From: Synergistales bacterium
Lineage (GTDB): Bacteria > Synergistota > Synergistia > Synergistales > Aminithiophilaceae
NCBI GenBank assembly: GCA_018433595.1
Contig: JAHDQY010000010.1
Location: 1-64,000 of the forward strand
Direction of reading: 5' to 3'
DNA: 64,000 bases
Shown here: positions 61,781-64,000 of the stretch, one piece after another
Position numbering within the stretch: position 1 is the first letter of the stretch
Layout: the number at the start of each line of letters is the position of its first letter
Made by a program: the position numbers and the translations under genes
The notes under the pieces: generated by a model
Database searches by the model: none
What the model saw: only the letters and a program-made list of their open reading frames with translations
What the model was told of the DNA's origin: nothing

Positions 61781-63900
61781 TGACCCTCGCCTCCTTCAAC
61801 CGTCGCCTTCTGGGCACGGTCCTGCTGGCTCTCTTCCTCCTCTCCTCTCTCTTCGTTCTCTGGCGCCGCGACCAGGTCCGCTGGGAACGGGAGCAGCTTC
61901 TCGAACGACGCCTTGCCGCGATGGGGAGGGAGATTCTGAGCGTTGTCGACTCCCACCGCCGCCTTCTCCGGGGCATGGCCTTCATCGATTCCCGCCATCG
62001 GGCTGCCGCTGCGGCCGTCTCCTCCTCGCTGATGCCCTTTCTGGCCCTCGTCGACGCCAGGGGGGTCGTGCTGGAGAGCTACCGGGGCTGGCTCGGCGAG
62101 GGGGCCCTCATCCCCGGGAAGCTGCTCTCGACGGGTCTTTCCGTGACGCCTCTCTTATCGCCCGACGGCAGTCCCCTCGTCGTTCTTGCCCAGCCTTCCG
62201 GCGTCAGGGAGTGGCTTGTCGGGGGATTTTCCCCCTTCCATCTCTTCAGCCGCCGCGATCTGCTCGGCGACGAGGAGTGGGCCCTTCTCCTGTCTCAGGA
62301 GGGACAGGTCCTCGTCTCCCTGGGCAGAACCCGGCTCTTCCCCTTCGGAACGGCGATACCGACGGAGCTGATGGCGTCGTCCTCGATGACGAAATCCTGG
62401 GCCGGCGTGAAGCAGCGCTTTTTCTTCCTCCCCCTCCCGGAACAGTCCCTTACCGTGGCCGTCGGCTATCCCGACGGGCTGCTCTGGCGCGAGGCCATCG
62501 GGAAGGGGCTCGCCGCGGGCGGGGCCGTCCTTCTGGGGGCTCTGCTGGTGCTGGGGCTGGTCTTCCCGCTTTTTTCCTCGCTTCTGAAATCCCTCTCCTC
62601 TCTTTCGGCGTCCCTGGTCCGCTCGGAAAATCTTCTTGCACGGGCCGCCGATCCCGTCGAGGCCATGGAGGTCCTTCGGGAACTCGGGCGGGAAAGTCCC
62701 GCGACAATGCGCTTTGCCGAGCTGCACGCCATCGAGGCGGCCTTCGGGAGGCTCCTTGATACGGCGGCCCGTGAGGGAGAGGAGCTGGCCGGCCTTTACG
62801 AGGAATCCTCGGCCATGGAGGAGGAGATCTCCGACTCCAACCGCCGGTTGAGGCGTGTCATGGACCGCCTCAACGTTCTCCTTCAGCTTTCCCAGGGGAC
62901 CCAGGTCGCCGGAGACCTCGACGGCGCCGTCGATACCGTGGCCCGGGAGCTCTGCCGTCTCTTCGACAGCCCCTTCTCGGCCGTCGTCGCCTTCCAGGAC
63001 GGGGAGCCCCTCCTATGGAGCTGGTCGGGGCGATCGGACCTGAAGGAGACCTTCTTCGGTTCCCTCCGGGGCCTCTGTCCCGGAGAGTTCTTCTCCGGGA
63101 CCGTCTCCTTTCCCTGGGAGGGACTTCGGCTCTTCCGTTTTCCCGCCCGGACGCTGCAGCATCTTGTGGGGGGCGTCGTGATCGCTCTCCCTCCCGAGGG
63201 AGACGGGGAGAGTCTCGAAGGGGTTATGGAACCCTTTCTCTCCCATCTGGCGGGGCTGCTTCACTCCCGGGAGATGCTTGCCGAGATCAAGGCGGCCTAT
63301 CACGACGTCGCCCTGCGGATGCAGAGCCTGACCGAGATCTACCACGAGGAGACGGGAGCCCACCTGGGGCGGATCGGCGAGTATGCCGCTCTCTTCGGCC
63401 ACGAGCTGGGGCTGGACAGGGAAACCGTCTCCGACCTGAGGGCCTTCAGCCAGCTCCACGATCTGGGCAAGCTGAAGGTTCCCCGGGAGATCCTCTCAAA
63501 ACCGTCGGCCCTGACGGAAGAGGAGTTCGCCGTCGTCAGGAAACACACCCTCTGGGGGGCGGAAATCCTCGCTCATTCGCCTCGGTTCGCCATGGCCCGC
63601 AACATCTGTCTCTACCACCACGAACGCTGGTGCGGCGGAGGCTACCCCGAAGGGCTCGCCGGCGAGGCCATCCCCCTGGAGGGGCGGATCGTGGCCGTCT
63701 GCGATGTCTATGACGCGCTCCGTTCGAAGCGGAGCTACAAGCCCTCCTTCAGCCACGAGAGGGCCCTGGAGATTCTCCTGGAAGGCGACGGCCGCGTCGG
63801 GCCGGAGCATTTCGATCCCCGCCTTCTCGAGATCCTCCGCCGACGGGGCGACGAGCTCGCCTCCATATTTGGCCGTTTCCCCGAGCGGGAGACCGGCTGA
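61780..63900 (+). CDS. Membrane HD-GYP domain protein (cyclic-di-GMP phosphodiesterase-like)
   Basis: 706 residues. Membrane helices near 11-29 and 240-270 enclose a periplasmic sensor region; a coiled-coil/HAMP-like linker (EESSAMEEEISDSNRRL) and a GAF-like part lead to the C-terminal HD-GYP domain. Its metal site is LHDLGKLKVP near 560, HTLWGAEIL, and YHHERWCGGGYPEGLAG. The GYP motif proper reads GYPEGL, so c-di-GMP hydrolysis is plausible. ATG 61780 or GTG 61777 both follow GAGGAGG; the start overlaps the end of the decayed binding-protein gene, suggesting that protein once supplied its signal. Confidence 0.88.
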   Translation: MTLASFNRRLLGTVLLALFLLSSLFVLWRRDQVRWEREQLLERRLAAMGREILSVVDSHRRLLRGMAFIDSRHRAAAAAVSSSLMPFLALVDARGVVLESYRGWLGEGALIPGKLLSTGLSVTPLLSPDGSPLVVLAQPSGVREWLVGGFSPFHLFSRRDLLGDEEWALLLSQEGQVLVSLGRTRLFPFGTAIPTELMASSSMTKSWAGVKQRFFFLPLPEQSLTVAVGYPDGLLWREAIGKGLAAGGAVLLGALLVLGLVFPLFSSLLKSLSSLSASLVRSENLLARAADPVEAMEVLRELGRESPATMRFAELHAIEAAFGRLLDTAAREGEELAGLYEESSAMEEEISDSNRRLRRVMDRLNVLLQLSQGTQVAGDLDGAVDTVARELCRLFDSPFSAVVAFQDGEPLLWSWSGRSDLKETFFGSLRGLCPGEFFSGTVSFPWEGLRLFRFPARTLQHLVGGVVIALPPEGDGESLEGVMEPFLSHLAGLLHSREMLAEIKAAYHDVALRMQSLTEIYHEETGAHLGRIGEYAALFGHELGLDRETVSDLRAFSQLHDLGKLKVPREILSKPSALTEEEFAVVRKHTLWGAEILAHSPRFAMARNICLYHHERWCGGGYPEGLAGEAIPLEGRIVAVCDVYDALRSKRSYKPSFSHERALEILLEGDGRVGPEHFDPRLLEILRRRGDELASIFGRFPERETG

Positions 63901-63935
63901 GGCCCTGCGAGGCGGCCAGATCCGAGAAAAGCGGT

Positions 63936-63967
63936 GAGAAGGGGGAGCCTCAAGGCTCCTCCTTCTC
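63936..63967 (+). terminator. Hairpin after the HD-GYP gene
   Basis: GAGAAGGGGGAGCC (63936-63949) pairs with GGCTCCTCCTTCTC (63954-63967) around TCAA with one G-T pair. Ends the ptsI to HD-GYP transcript. Confidence 0.75.
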
Positions 63968-64000
63968 GTTTGCGACGGTCGGCTTCAGCTTCTTTTTCCG

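Overview
The window is GC-rich chromosomal DNA (roughly 60-65% G+C by eye) with tightly packed genes, many ATGA/GTGA/CTGA stop-start overlaps, and frequent GTG and TTG starts. A TamB/AsmA-like protein implies an outer membrane. A T-box leader, the LysW-dependent lysine pathway, NhaC, a cysteine desulfidase, a double-cubane reductase and probable selenocysteine use suggest an amino-acid-degrading anaerobe. My best guess is a member of the Synergistota, but this is inferred from gene content only; no rRNA gene is present. I recognised no tRNA, rRNA, CRISPR array or insertion sequence.

Layout. 1-13 kb: the end of a cobalamin set (cobS partial, cobU), a threonine dehydratase, an M20 amidohydrolase with a YfcC-type transporter, a large TamB-like gene, nickel-pincer cofactor genes larE-larC, a cluster of DnaA boxes (10960-11054), and a leftward trio (nuclease, PPC-domain protein, DUF364-like protein). 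13-18.6 kb: a rightward run rsmG-parA-parB-small membrane protein, two parS sites, a HIT protein, a YigZ protein and an ATP-type PEP carboxykinase. The DnaA boxes plus rsmG-parAB-parS make an origin-proximal position likely. 19-25.4 kb: bioY, then a T-box leader whose specifier I read as AAG (Lys), followed by the full LysW-carrier lysine pathway lysW-X-Y-Z-J-K. 26-28.7 kb: a short KdpD-like kinase and KdpE-like regulator.

28.8-42.7 kb is the most unusual part. A leftward group (thioredoxin-like protein, permease, ArsM, AzlC, AzlD) starts at a promoter whose -10 lies inside an ArsR-type palindrome. An ABC exporter pair, a TcmP-like methyltransferase and a TetR regulator follow. Next come two cysteine-desulfurase-family paralogues flanking an arsR and a small gene containing two consecutive in-frame TGA codons. 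That gene (38921-39232) reads as a HesB-like or CC/Se-motif selenoprotein with a Sec-Sec pair and a SECIS-like hairpin. A DUF3343 protein (putative Se/S carrier) and a double-cubane-cluster reductase complete the block. The same palindrome occurs at the arsR promoter and again beside an arsR remnant. I interpret the block as an arsenic-linked selenium/sulfur handling locus.

42.8-64 kb: sensing and housekeeping. There are two chemoreceptors, cheW, clpB, nhaC, a cysteine desulfidase, PTS enzyme I, a broken solute-binding-protein gene and an HD-GYP protein. A response regulator-hybrid kinase pair (54350-57792) has a decayed paralogous copy at 50.0-51.5 kb. In that copy the regulator is fused to the kinase's GAF domain, the phospho-acceptor Asp is missing, and a scrap of chemoreceptor gene remains upstream.
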